Assembly: GCA_037013495.1 (NCBI GenBank)
Contig: CM072801.1
Coordinates: forward strand, 16,235,501 to 16,299,500
From: Hippophae tibetana
Taxonomy: Eukaryota; Streptophyta; Magnoliopsida; Rosales; Elaeagnaceae
DNA length: 64,000 nt
Direction of reading: 5' to 3'
Shown here: positions 25,062 to 36,518 of the stretch, piece by piece
Numbering within the stretch: the first letter of the stretch is position 1
How the letters are laid out: each line of letters opens with the position of its first letter
Notes under the pieces: model-generated
Told to the model about the DNA's origin: nothing
Databases searched by the model: none
The model's input: only the letters and a program-made list of their open reading frames with translations
Program-made: the position numbers and the translations under genes

Positions 25062-25953
25062 GTGTCTATTCAATTAGTATTTGTAGAGATTATAATAGAT
25101 TTCAAATTTTAAAATGTATATAGATTTTAATAGAATTTTGAAAATTTTATCATATACTCTATTAGACTTTGAAAAATTTAGTTGAGATTTATAGAGATTT
25201 TAATAGATTTCAAATTTTTTAAAAAATCTACAAATTTTGATATATTTTTAGACTTCATCATATATTTTATTAATTTTTCAAAAAATCTATACAAGTTTAA
25301 ATATATTTGTATGATTTTTTTTTATAAATTTTTATAACCTTTTAAATTTAATATATTTTAAATTTTATTATATTTATACTTTTTTACCATGTTTTATAAT
25401 TTCTTAACGAACACTTTATAATTATCAAAAAATACTCAATATTTTATTATGTATTTTATTTAAAAATTTAATAAAATTTATAAAAATATCCAAACTTTTT
25501 TTTTATAAAAATAAAGGTTAGTTTACATTAATTGAAAATGAGCACGTGTATTGTAAAATTATTATTATGAAATCATTGGTTCAGAACTAATAGTTATTAA
25601 AAGAAAATTATTCATTTAAAATTAATACATGTGAATTATAAAAAAATATATGGAGTCATGAGTGATAAAAAAAGAGAAATAGAATAAGATAAAAAAAATG
25701 CTACTGGTAGTAGACTTCATTTATACATAAAAATGTTTAAAATCATCAAAAATCTATGATTAGTTGAAGTTTTTAAAAGTTATTGACATTTTATATACAT
25801 TAATATTTTTATAAACTTTTAAAAGTAGTAATTGAATACACCTAAATTTATAAATTTTAAAAAATTTTAAAAAAGTTTTAATTGAATATACCTAAACTTT
25901 TAAAAACTTTTAAAATTCATTAAATTCTACAAAAATCCTATTTGAATATACCC
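25062..25953. mobile_element. AT-rich DNA-transposon-like element with terminal inverted repeats
   Basis: The left end (GTGTCTATTCAATTAGTATT) and the right end read inverted (GGGTATATTCAAATAGGATT) match well, and the homology continues inward as TTGTAGARATTWTAAT. About 892 bp, no coding capacity. The end motif TTGAATAYACC also occurs internally near 25835 and 25890, so the right end is made of repeated terminal units. The superfamily is not assigned. Confidence 0.5.
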
Positions 25954-25989
25954 TTGATAATTACTACATTTTTAAAAATTTATTTAGAA

Positions 25990-26740
25990 TTTAGATAAAA
26001 TTTGATAGATTTCAAATTATAAAAAATCTACAGATTTTAATAGAATTTTAAAGATTTCAACATATAATTTATTAAATTTTTAAAAATTCTATATAAATTT
26101 GAATATATTTGTATAACTATTTTCATAAATTTTTAAAGCATATGCCTTTTATAAAATTTAATATATTTTATATTTTTATTATATTCATACTTTTCACTAT
26201 ACTTTAATTATTTTATAATTTCTTAATAAATCATTTACAATTATAAAAAATATTTAATATGTTATTATGTATATTATTTAAAAATTTAATAAAATATATA
26301 TATATATATATTAAGCTTTAAAGATATTCAGAGTTTTCATAAAATTAAAGTTAAGTTTGTATTAATTGAAAAGTGAGCACGTGTCCAATTTAATTTATAG
26401 TAAAAATTATTATTGTGAAATCTTTATTATTAAAAGAAAATTATTCCTTTAAAGTTAGTATGTGAAATTAAAAAAAAATGAATTAATTGTAAATTAATTT
26501 TTAAGTTATTATACAGAAAATGTAAAATAGAAAGAAAGAGAATGAAAAGTGAAGAGAAAGAGAGAAATCAATGAAAAAAAGAAAAAAAATTACAAGAGTT
26601 AAAAAAAAAAGTAGTCAAAAATTTGGATAAGATGTTAATAGTGATAGATTTTATTTATACATAAAAAATTTAAAATCCTCGTAAATCTATGATTAAGTGA
26701 TATTTTTAAAAATTATTAACATTTTGAATACGATACAACA
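25990..26740. repeat. Second, partial copy of the 25.1-kb element
   Basis: It runs in the same direction as 25180-25800 at an offset of about 836 bases; shared landmarks are TTAATTGAAAA...GAGCACGTGT (25535 and 26366), ATTATTRTGAAATC and TTTATACATAAAAA. Divergence is visibly high and the terminal parts are missing. It contains a (TA)n run at about 26296-26314. Confidence 0.65.
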
Positions 26741-26799
26741 TGCATAGATGAATAATGAGTATGAATTCTACTATATGAAACATGAAAGTTATTATTAAA

Positions 26800-27980
26800 T
26801 TTAGAAATATTTATAAAAAATCAACATTTTTTAATTTGACCTTTTCAACCATAATAATGACATACATACACAAACTTAATAGATTTTTCAATCATAAGGG
26901 TAGCTATTCTTTGTGTATAATGAGTAACATTATGAGTAAGGTTAGAAGACCTTACCATAATAATCTTTGATGTTGAAGCTATATTTGTAGTCTGTTAAGA
27001 AGAAAGGTTTAAGTGTTTTACAAACTTAGTTGTTTTTGAAAAGAATGATGTAGAATCCTCATCTACATAGCCTAGTCCTCTCTTGTTTTCAATAGATTTT
27101 CCATAATTCAGAATTTTATTTAGCCTTTCAGTTCTAATGGTTTATCTCTTCACAACTTCTTTTGATTATTCAAGTTCGTGCATAAGATTCTAATTTCCTA
27201 TTTAACATTTGTAAGACTTTAATTCAAAATATTAGCATGTTCAAACAATTCAATTTTTTTTCTTTTTCTATAATGGAGGAATTTATTTCAACGAATTTAA
27301 GTTTGTCATTTAGTTTAGCTACTTCCCTTTTGCATCTTACATAATCTATAAACACTTCATTAATACTAGTGACATTAAATTTATAAAGTATAAATTCAGT
27401 ATTATTTTCCTCATCTGAATCAATGTCAAACTTATTGGATTGTCCACCCTCAATTGTAGTAAATGTCAAGTAGTTGGTGCTATATTCAACTGGATTATTG
27501 GTATCACTTTCAGAGTCAGAAAGTGTAGCATTGAAAGCTCTTCCAATTTGGTTCTTCTTGTTTACACAGTCAACTATGAAGTGACCAAAACCTATACATT
27601 CAAAACATTGAAGTCTAGTGCATTTATATTTCTTACTATCATAACTCACATATTTGAGTTATCTCAAATTTTGATCCTTTTGAAAATTTGATTGTCCTTT
27701 ATTGTGAGGATTCTTATTATTGAGAATTTTGTTTAATGTTCTAGTTAAGAGTACCAATTCTTCATCATCATAGTCACTGTTTTCAATTACAGTAGTTTTA
27801 AAAGCGATACCTTTATTCTTTGGAGGTTTTTAAAAGCTAATCTCAAAGGTTTGAAGTGAGCCAATGAGTTCCTATATTTTGATGGTATTCACATATTTTC
27901 TTTCATCAGTGGCAGTAACCTTTGCATGGAAGTGATATGATAATAAGTAGAATTTTTTTTGAATTATCTTAAAATCATCA
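26800..27980 (-). mobile_element. Ty1/Copia gag fragment, minus copy of a head-to-head pair
   Basis: The minus strand reads Copia gag: the part with TIKI..ELIGSLQTFE near 27850-27900, a zinc knuckle of the form CFECIGFGHFIVDC (about 27555-27600), the NATLSDSES stretch after it, a coiled region, and a second, decayed knuckle near 26840. LTRs and pol are absent. Broken and old, with several breaks. Its partner copy lies in opposite orientation immediately to the right. Confidence 0.8.
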
Positions 27981-30800
27981 ATTTTCTCTACAAGATTGAT
28001 AGAGGTGTTAGTTATATCACATAATCTAATATAAAATTCAGAAAAAAGTTAGCTTGGTTAGGAAAATACTATGTTCTATACCAAACTACTTCCCCATAAA
28101 AGTCAATGCCATAGATGAAAGCAAGGATGTGGACACCATCAAAATAGAGGAACTCATTGGCTCATTTCAAACCTTTGAGATGAGCTTTCGAATACCTCCA
28201 AAAAACAAAATATCACTTTCAAAACTGATATGATTGAAGACAATGAAAATGATGATAAAGAACTGATACTCTTAACCAAAAGATTGAACAAAATCCTCAA
28301 TAAAAAGAATTCTCAAAATGATCAGAATATAAGAGAACTCAAATCTATGAGTTCTAATTGTAAGAAATCTAAACACACTGGACCTGAATGTTTTGAATAC
28401 AATAAGACTAATCATATTGCATCTAATTATGCAAACAAGAAGAATAAAACTGAAAGAGGTTTCAATGCTACATTTACTAACTTTGAAAGTGATAACAACA
28501 TTCAAGTTGAATCAAAAAATTATAACTATTTGGCATTTACTACAACTATCGGTGGACACTTTAATAAGTCTAACATTGATTAAAATGATGAGAAAGGTGA
28601 TGCTAAATTTCTACTCAATAATATTAATGTCATTAATATTGAATAAGTATTCATAGATTATGTAAGATGTAAAATAGAAAACAGATAAATTTCCTTCATA
28701 AGTAACTAAACTAAATAATAAACTAAAACCCTATAAAATAAATTCCTCGGTACTTCAAAAAGAAAGACTTGATTTGGCTAAGCATATTAATGATCTAAAT
28801 TTGAGTTTTGTAGGATTAGAACAAGAAAAAAAATATTGCATAGGAATTTGAAAAATCCAAGGAAACTATAAAAGGCAAATCATTGAAGCTAAAAGGCTCA
28901 ACAAAATTCTGGATTATGAAAAACCTATTGAAAATAGGAGAGGACTAGGCTATGTAGATGAAGATTATATGCCATCATATTCAAACATAACTAAGTTTGT
29001 AAAACTCTCTAACCCATCTTCTTTGCAGGCTACACATACATTTTTAACATAAAAAAATCGCATCTATAAGGCCTTCTAACCATAATCCTAATATTACTCA
29101 TTATACATAAAGAACAGCTACATCTGTTATTGAAAAATATATTAAGTTTGTACATATCTGTCATCATTGTGGTAGGAAAGAACATCTTAGGTGATCGCCA
29201 CACATGAAGTGTGTGTAATTAATACGTAAATATACGTATCATAACAAGTAATATAATAATAAGAAAAGATCGTTCACACATATATTATTTTATTAGAAAC
29301 TAATTTTTAAAACTAAAAAAATAAAAATCAATATTTTTGTGTTTTTATATTTTAAGGAAGCAAAATTAAAATAGCTAAAAGTAAATAGAAATAATTAATT
29401 AAATCACTTTTGATAACTAAGAAGATACATGAGAAAATATCTAGCAATACTTAATGCCATAATTTTCTAAACACGTGAATCGCTAAAATCCCCCAAATAT
29501 AATTATTAATTAATTACATGATCAATTGAATCTAACCTAACGTGTATTCCTCTCTCAAGTAAACTAAACACTATATAATAATTAATTTAATCACATTTTC
29601 ATGTCAATTAAATTGCATACTACTCATTAAGTTCATTAATTATGCATGTTATTTAATCAAGACAAACAATTAAATAATTATCTCAAATCTATTTAATTGT
29701 TTCTATAAATAAATTGTTGGCCAAACAATTCAGAACATAAAAATCAGATTAAATAATATAATTAGGATAAAATATTATATCATCACATGGTTAAAATTGG
29801 GTTCATAAGATCCATATATTAATAAATTAACTACACATAATTGTGTTTATAAAGCTTACATTTTTCATAAAGGAAGACATAAAAATTGATAAAGAAAAGA
29901 GTAAAAGAAGAAATACAATTATTCTCTTGAATTGTAGTATTAATCTCCTTTTAAATCTCCACAAAAATTGTGTTCTATCTTTAATTTTTCTATATTTTTT
30001 TTTTCTCTTTTTAGCTTCAAAAACTGACAAAAATTATGCTAATGATGGCCCCTCAGGGTTTATGATTAGAGGCTTAAATATAGCTAAGATGCGATCTGAA
30101 CTGTCATGTGTGACACGTGGCAGCAAAGTTTGACCGCACTCGAAACTTAGATTGAACGTTGTGTTGACACGTGGTGTGCGTTTGGTCCTCCTTACACACG
30201 AAATAATGTGATTCACTATATTTTCTTACATGGCTTGCCCAGTCAGCCCTCTGCTTACTTGATAGGCCACGTGGCGGCTCCTGATTAGTCCTACATAAAA
30301 AATCCATAAAAAATCTAAAGAAAATCCCAAAAAATTTAGAAAATTATATTTTTGCCCATTTTCACTAAAAAGTTTATATTTTAATATTTTTTGTGCTAAA
30401 AATACTATTTATTAAATAAAACAAGTATTAAGTAAAAAAATATGTTAATGACTCTATTTTCATAAAGTCATCATTAGGCCTAAGTGTATATTTTTGGTGA
30501 TGCTACTAAATTTACTAATATTTTACATGCCTAAGTGTAGGACTCATAATCATTATTCATTTATGCATGTTGCATCATATTCTAAAATGAATAGAAATTA
30601 TCATAATATGTTCAAAAATTCTAATTCTAAGACTAATTGATATCATTCCATCATGCATACTGCATCTTCATCTAAGATGAATAGAAAATCAAAATGTATG
30701 TCTAAGAATATGTCAATGACAACTAAGGTAGTTGATTTCCAACTGAAAGATATAAAGAAACCAAATTTTAAGAAATTTTAGGTTAAGAAAAATTATCTCT
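27981..30800 (+). mobile_element. Ty1/Copia gag fragment, plus copy, interrupted by an LTR-like insertion
   Basis: Same family as the minus copy next door: VDTIKIEELIGSFQTFEMSF (28130-28190), a decayed first zinc knuckle (28370-28420), FNATFTNFESDN (28460-28500), then ICHHCGRKEHLR (29155-29192). The sequence then breaks off at a TTAGG word and resumes beyond 30478 after a 1.28-kb insertion, fading out near 30800. The junction of the two copies near 27980 is uncertain. Broken, old. Confidence 0.75.
29192..30473. mobile_element. Solo-LTR-like insertion with 5-bp target duplication
   Basis: The segment starts TG and ends CA, has no coding capacity, is 1282 bp long and is bracketed by TTAGG at 29187-29191 and 30474-30478. 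The Copia reading on either side (HLR then PKC) is continuous in sense, which supports a precise insertion. These are the marks of a solo LTR left by recombination between two LTRs. Orientation and lineage are unknown. A non-autonomous TRIM-like element is the alternative. Confidence 0.65.
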
Positions 30801-32225
30801 TTTCGATTACCTGACCATCATTTGTTGTTTATTTAGATACTTTTGTTGAGTTTTTAATTAACCCCAAGTAAGCATCTTTAGTTTGTTAGTTTGTTTTTAT
30901 TTTTATTTTTATTGGTGTTTTTTAGTTTTAAAAGGAGAAAAATAAAAAATAAAAAAGGGAATTAGACATGCTAAAATATTGACATGATCATTAAATACTT
31001 TATTCATATTTATTTTGATTAGCTATACATTATACAAATGAATACTTTGACTTGTACATTTACATATTTTTCACATTGATGAATGATGTTGACATAAACC
31101 TACTCACACATTCAATGGACATATATCTATGTCATGTTTGATGTTTATGATTGATTTTATGATATTCTAAGGAATGAGCTAACCTTTTTGAGATCTATCT
31201 TTCACTTTCTAAAATGATACTATAAAGAAACATAGTTTTGAGATGACTATCTACTGTAAAGTTTTAAGCTACTACAGTGAGCGAAGAAGGTTACTTTACA
31301 ACTAGTGTGAAAATCATGATACTAAGTTTTGACCCATGCATATTTATCTAAAATGATAATATTAAAGGAAAAATAAAAATACAAAAGCTTTTATATGTAA
31401 AAAAAGAAAGAGCCACAAATGATTATAAAAAAAGAAAATAAATAATTCATCTCTTACACAAAAAAAAATTAATACAAGAGTGGAATACAAAAAGAAATAT
31501 AGAATAAAGTTATCTCTTAGTAAGTAAATTTTATTTTGTACAAGTATAAATTTTGTGATTTTTTTATGATAGATGATACACTTTTCTTTAAATCCTTCAT
31601 AATTAATCAAAAATTGACTAATTGACATATTGTTGCAGTTTCAATATTTATCTAACATATTGTGACTGACGATATACCACAATATGTGTTATTATGTTTG
31701 TGTGACTTGTCTATATAAATTTATATTATCAATGGATACACTTTGAACAAAATTAATTTTATTATTTGTATGTACTGTTATAATCATATTAGGCTAAATC
31801 TACTACCCTTAATTCAAAAAAATAAATTATATACATTGATTTTTATAAAAAAATGTTTTATTCTAATTTATTTAGGAAAATCGTAGAACTTAAAGAATTT
31901 ATTAATTTTTAAAAACTATATTGTTTTTAGCTATCTGTTTTGATTATTACTAAACTTTTTAGAATATATATCCCTATTTTTAGTCATTAAATACAATGTT
32001 TGATTGCTTAATCTATTTGTCATTACTTTATGATTACATTATTTATCTGTATGAAAAATAAGGAGAAGGTTATTGAGTATTAATTGAAAAAAATGAAAGA
32101 ACAAAGTATCCAAGTTTATTCATATAGGAGTAATGCTTAAATGTTTTATTTATTTTTACTTATTATTTATGCCTATTTTTTCGCTTAATAAACGAGTTTT
32201 TTGGGACAAGTTGTTTGATTATTTA
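30801..32225. other. AT-rich region of unknown origin
   Basis: No gene recognised. It may include further decayed non-coding sequence of the Copia element on its left. The open frame at 31362-31628 on the minus strand is Phe/Leu-rich, as expected from AT-rich DNA, and matches nothing known to me. Confidence 0.4.
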
Positions 32226-32230
32226 TGGTT

Positions 32231-32462
32231 TTTTTTTCAGTATACTCATGAACTTTCGAGATTCAAATAAAAATGATTTCATCGGATCATAAATATTTGT
32301 AAATATTATTTTAATAAATATGACAGGGGATATTTGTAATTAAACTTTTTTTTCAGTATACTCATGAACTTTCGAGATTCAAATAAAAATGATTTCATCG
32401 GATCATAAATATTTGTAAATATTATTTTAATAAATATGACGGGGGATATTTGTAATTAAACT
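32231..32462. repeat. Near-perfect tandem duplication, 2 x 116 bp
   Basis: The two units begin at about 32231 and 32347 with TTTTTTTCAGTATACTCATG and end with ATTTGTAATTAAACTT. By eye they differ at only one position (GACAGGGG versus GACGGGGG), so the duplication is very recent. Confidence 0.95.
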
Positions 32463-32477
32463 TAAAAAAATACTAAA

Positions 32478-32860
32478 GTATAAAAATGGAGCACTAATAC
32501 ATCACAAAGTTGTTATAATAAGAAACCAATGAAACATTGACCAGTCACGTATTTACAAGGAATTAAGCTTTCAATAAAAATGTGTCATCCTCCATAAAAA
32601 CTGTCAAACACATTCATTATTTTACAGTACATTTTAAATTCAAAAAGCATTAGAAAATACTATGATATTTTGAAAACGTATTAGAACATGCATAAAAATG
32701 AAGCACTAATATACCAAAAACTTGTAATAATAAGAAACCAATTAAACAGTGTGGTATGTTATTTGTGACCAATCACAACTTCGTAAATACAATTTTCTAT
32801 GGAAAAAATGAGTTATTTTCCTTACAAACTGTCAAAACACATCTATATTTGTTTTAGATC
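32478..32860. repeat. Diverged direct duplication, offset about 213 bp
   Basis: ATAAAAATGGAGCACTAATA at 32480 and ATAAAAATGAAGCACTAATA at about 32693 open two segments that both continue with AATAAGAAACCAATKAAACA, a CCARTCAC word and AAACTGTCAAA. They are clearly related but diverged, hence older than the adjacent 116-bp duplication. Confidence 0.75.
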
Positions 32861-32940
32861 AAATAATACTAATAGTGATATAAATCAATGACTTGAACAT
32901 TGATGAGTAAGTTTTACCACTGAGCCACTGGCTAGACCAC
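32830..32940 (-). mobile_element. Possible tRNA-derived SINE head
   Basis: The minus strand reads TGGCTCAGTGGTAAAACTTA, then about 15 bases later GTTCAAGTC. These resemble the A box (TRGCNNAGTGG) and B box (GGTTCGANTCC) of an RNA polymerase III promoter at usual spacing. No clear 3' tail or target duplication was identified. It could be a chance match or a decayed tRNA. Confidence 0.4.
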
Positions 32941-33004
32941 AAATACATCCATGTTGCTTATCTTTAAGATAAGCTGCTAACTCATTTTGTCACAATGTCA
33001 TGGA

Positions 33005-33350
33005 TAGTCCAGAAAAGATCCCAGGTAGACCACAGGTTTTATTACAGATACCAGGGGTTAAAACGTTATGAACGCTACTATATATCACAATTACAATTTA
33101 CGTAAGAGTTTCTAATTAAATATATTTAGGTGAATTCATATGGTCACATTATCTCGGATTAAAGTCTGAAAAAGATCCTAAGTGACCACAAGTTCTATTA
33201 CATATACAAGGTGCTAAAAGGTTATGACCACTACTTCTGTTGTCACATTATCTCAGGTTATATTATAGAAAAGATTCCAGGTGGACCACAAGTTCTATTA
33301 CACATACTAGGTCTAAAAAGTTATGAACACTACTATTTATCACAATCACA
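33005..33350. repeat. Three diverged copies of a ~70-bp unit
   Basis: The unit reads roughly GAAAAGATCCCAGGTRGACC, then ACAAGTTYTATTACA, a gap, and AAARGTTATGAMCACTACT. Copies start near 33013, 33168 and 33268. Spacing is unequal (about 155 and 100), so this is a broken tandem array rather than a regular satellite. Confidence 0.65.
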
Positions 33351-34190
33351 AATGATATCAGTTTATAATTAAATATAGTTATGTGAGTTTAAATGTACTT
33401 ACTAGTAAAGTCGTACCACATCATTTGATAATTCATCTCAAATTTGAGATATAAAGACTTTTCCAACAGGTCACAGTTATATTCACAAATTTATGAAGAT
33501 TAGCTATAAGCATCATAGAAGAAGAAACAATAGATGATTATTAGTGCATTTGCACAGATTAATTAACACAACTATGCTACAAGAATGGTGGAAAACCAAC
33601 TTGTGTCTAGTCAACATAAATAACTCATAAAATTACAAGAGTTTCCTCCTTGATAAACTAAAAGCCCCTTCAGGTCTCAAGCTCATTTCTAAAGCATGCA
33701 TTCTCCTTTCAGCCTACAACACTACAGGCATGAAAGACTTCCCCAAAAGCCTAAAGTTCAACTCATTAATCATAATCTAGAACCTACCCTTACTTTATAC
33801 ACAAACTATCTAATTTATATCGTTTTTAACATAGTTACATTTTCGTGTAACCTACATACATATCTATGTAACTTGGTTACAAGAATATAACTAAGTTGAA
33901 GACAATATACTCTAAAATAGGCATAACTCAAGCAACATTTTGCAGAATAGTTACAATCTCGAGTCTATATTCTAACTATATTCTTGGAGCCAAGGCCACA
34001 AGAAACTCAAAAGCTACCTTCAGTAAGGATACTAAGATAGTATGCAATCTAAACATAACAGTGCAGTTCAATAACCAAAGTATATACAATGTAACATAAT
34101 TACAACTGTTTAATTATCCAAAAGAAAACTTTAACTGTTGACATATAGCAAACAGCTAAATCAACAAGGATTCTTGAATATGGAATTTTA
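33351..34190. other. Spacer downstream of the F-box gene
   Basis: Base composition from about 33550 is less AT-extreme and could include F-box 3' UTR or a decayed exon, but no protein reading or clear splice chain was found. Two short plus-strand frames at 33696-33890 and 33896-34099 match nothing known. Confidence 0.4.
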
Positions 34191-34236
34191 TGTACAAAAT
34201 GTCTATTTCAAAGGTAATCTGCGACCATACCATGTC

Positions 34237-35319
34237 CTAATGACAGGATGAAATTGTGCTCTTGAATGCATGTGCTGAAAACCACAAGGGGAATGTTGAG
34301 CAATTCTTCACAGAATACATCTCTTTCCAAACTCGACTCTTGCGATAATACACGAGAACCTGCTTATGTGTTGCTAAGAAAACACATTCACCATTCTGAC
34401 TTATTGGGAAAATGCCTGGGACAAGGCCTTTAATACATCTAAGACTTATCCTATCTACCTGATACCAATCTCCTTTTTCATAATCCTTCAACACCCAAAT
34501 TTTCATCCAAGTATCAGAAACTTGGATTACAGACAAACAACCATCTGAATCCAACAAACAAACCCGACATCCAGGTTCACATCTTACTTCATCTGGTAAT
34601 GACAACTTTCTCCACATGTCACAAACCAAATCAAGAACAAGTATACAAGAACAACTGCTTGTTAACCAATGGAGACAATTGTTAACAAACACAACTTGGT
34701 TCTTGTTCATATGAGTGAAATAATCTTCTTGGATAGAAATAAACTTTCTCCATTTGTTGGACTCTGAATCAAATACCAAACATATAAAAGTCCCATCTGG
34801 TCTATGACCAAAAGTCCGGTGATAACCGGCCAGAACAACATTGAACTTTTGACTATACAGATTGCAAGCTAAACCCACAAGAGTAGCCTCACCATCAGGA
34901 TAAAACCTAGTCACATGCCTCTCTCTACTTCTTGGAAGAACCCTGTACTCATGAGTCATGGGATTGCAGACATAGTAAACACCCTTATCAGGAATACTAG
35001 AGCAACATAACAAGCCATTACATGAAGCTCTGACCTTTACTCTGTCCTTCAAGAAATCTAAAGAAAACTCTGAGACACCATTTCTACTATCAACACAAAT
35101 TAAACTTGATTTTGAATCTGACGATTCAGAAACCTCTACTAACGACATGGGGTTTTTAGCAGATACTTCATTATAGAGCTGAATGAAATAATTATCTGAA
35201 GACAATTTGTACCAAAGTTTACATACAACTTTGCTTCTAAACACCGCTTTTATGGGCAATCTTACGAGAATTTGAAGCACAACTTCGTCCGGAAAAATTG
35301 GATCTTTTTTCGAATTCAT
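34237..35319 (-). CDS. F-box protein, At5g49610-like (SCF substrate adaptor)
   Basis: A 360-aa single-exon, intact gene. The N-terminal F-box (about residues 8-48) reads PDEVVLQILVRLPIKAVFRS and KVVCKLWYKLSSDNYF. It is followed by an F-box-associated interaction region with NGLLCCSSIPDKGVYYVCNP, RFYPDGEATLVGLAC, VVLAGYHRTFG, FDSESNKWRKF, NQVVFVNNCLHWL and the C-terminal LPLWFSAHAF. These match Arabidopsis At5g49610 almost block by block and at the same length, so this is probably its orthologue. The F-box would bind an ASK/SKP1 subunit of an SCF ubiquitin ligase; the substrate is unknown. The ATG at 35319 is the expected start (MNSKK). High conservation in a repeat-rich setting implies that it is a functional gene. 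Confidence 0.95.
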   Translation of the reverse strand: MNSKKDPIFPDEVVLQILVRLPIKAVFRSKVVCKLWYKLSSDNYFIQLYNEVSAKNPMSLVEVSESSDSKSSLICVDSRNGVSEFSLDFLKDRVKVRASCNGLLCCSSIPDKGVYYVCNPMTHEYRVLPRSRERHVTRFYPDGEATLVGLACNLYSQKFNVVLAGYHRTFGHRPDGTFICLVFDSESNKWRKFISIQEDYFTHMNKNQVVFVNNCLHWLTSSCSCILVLDLVCDMWRKLSLPDEVRCEPGCRVCLLDSDGCLSVIQVSDTWMKIWVLKDYEKGDWYQVDRISLRCIKGLVPGIFPISQNGECVFLATHKQVLVYYRKSRVWKEMYSVKNCSTFPLWFSAHAFKSTISSCH

Positions 35320-35914
35320 TATTGAATATCAAAGAAAGGAATCAAATTTGAGATACGCAGATGCGAAAATAGAGAATATAATTCAGAATACGCTTACCGG
35401 GCGAAAATTTCAAGACAGGTATGCGATCAAACTTCATTTGGTAAATGAGAATCTAATGAGCTTTCGATTTAGCCATTTCTGATTTTTGCTTTGATGAGGT
35501 ATTTACTTAAAACAAGAAAACACAGATAGACTTTGACAATCAGGGCGTTTGAAGGTTAGGCATAAGATTAAATGGAAAATCTCGTAAAAAGGACGACAGA
35601 ATACGCAAATCTTTGATGGCCCAAAGATTTGGCCCAAAATCAATTTTAAATAAAGTGTCCCTAAATTTTTAATGTAGATGTTTTCTTTGTTCTACGCATT
35701 TAAATTTATATATATATTTTTAATTATTATTGGTCTGGATCATAACAATATAAATTTTTTTGAAAATTTTATGTATTCCTATTAAACCTGCATCATGCTA
35801 AATTCATGTTTAAAAATAAATTACATAATTTATAAAAAAATGATGGATTTATTTAAAAGAAAAGAGAGACATATGCAGGTAACAACTATAAAAAATTTAA
35901 ATATAATATTAAAA
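35320..35914. other. F-box gene leader/promoter and AT-rich spacer
   Basis: The first ~150 bases above the ATG are probably leader and promoter. No TATA box was pinned down. 35640-35915 is AT-rich with a (TA)n run near 35710. No gene seen. Confidence 0.4.
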
Positions 35915-36105
35915 CAATAGTAGTTGTTTTGAAGACGATTGTTGGGCCGTTATATGGACCTTTACAAATAAATAGACTTTTAACCCGTAATATAAGATAT
36001 GGACTCGTAGGTCCAAAATAGTAATAATATTGGGCTTAAAAACCCTATTTATGGACGGGTTTTTTCAGTCCAAAATAAAAAACCCATGCTTGATGATAGT
36101 CCTAA
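35915..36105 (-). mobile_element. Caulimovirid-like intergenic fragment, inverted relative to 41.3 kb
   Basis: Read on the minus strand it matches the plus strand of about 41262-41495: CATAAATAGGGTTTTTA, GGACCTACGAGTCCATATCTT, TTACGGGTTAAAAG and GGCCCAACAATCGTCTTC appear in the same order in both. The 41-kb copy lies next to pararetrovirus coding remnants, so this is taken as a detached piece of the same type of non-coding viral region. Broken, old. Confidence 0.6.
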
Positions 36106-36518
36106 TGTATAGTGTACAATGGAGTAGGGATGAGGTGATGTTAACTGAAAATGTCATTGATTTTGAAAGATCATTTCCCTAATCTATTGGAGATATGACT
36201 TTATGAATTTTCGTAGTTGAAAACTACACATCTGATGACTTTGGGTAGAGGAAATGTTTAAATTCCACACTACCTGTTATTTTTAAACTACTTTGATAGT
36301 ATTGTGGAGTTTTTGAAATGGGAAAAGACCGGTAAAAGAAACTCTTACCAAATAATTTTTGAGTTGCCAAATAAGGATTCTTATCATAAAATCATTTTCC
36401 AACAATTGTAACCATCTGAGTTGGTGTTTTTAGAAAATACTTAAATAATGGTTTTGAAATTTCTTTGGGAATAAATTCCCTTGTTCCATTTTGGGGAAAA
36501 TTAGTAGAGGTTGTTTCC
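36106..36518 (+). other. Unidentified, possibly decayed coding sequence, left part
   Basis: Plus-strand composition is coding-like, with codon-like stretches such as YFDSIVEFLKWEKTGK and VLKFLWE, but it is interrupted and I recognise no family. It ends exactly at the target duplication of the solo LTR and resumes at 38471. Origin (host or element) is unknown. Confidence 0.3.

Noticed and set aside
35340-35400. Possible 5'-UTR intron of the F-box gene (GTAAGC near 35398, minus strand)
   Set aside because: No AG acceptor lies at a suitable place before the ATG.
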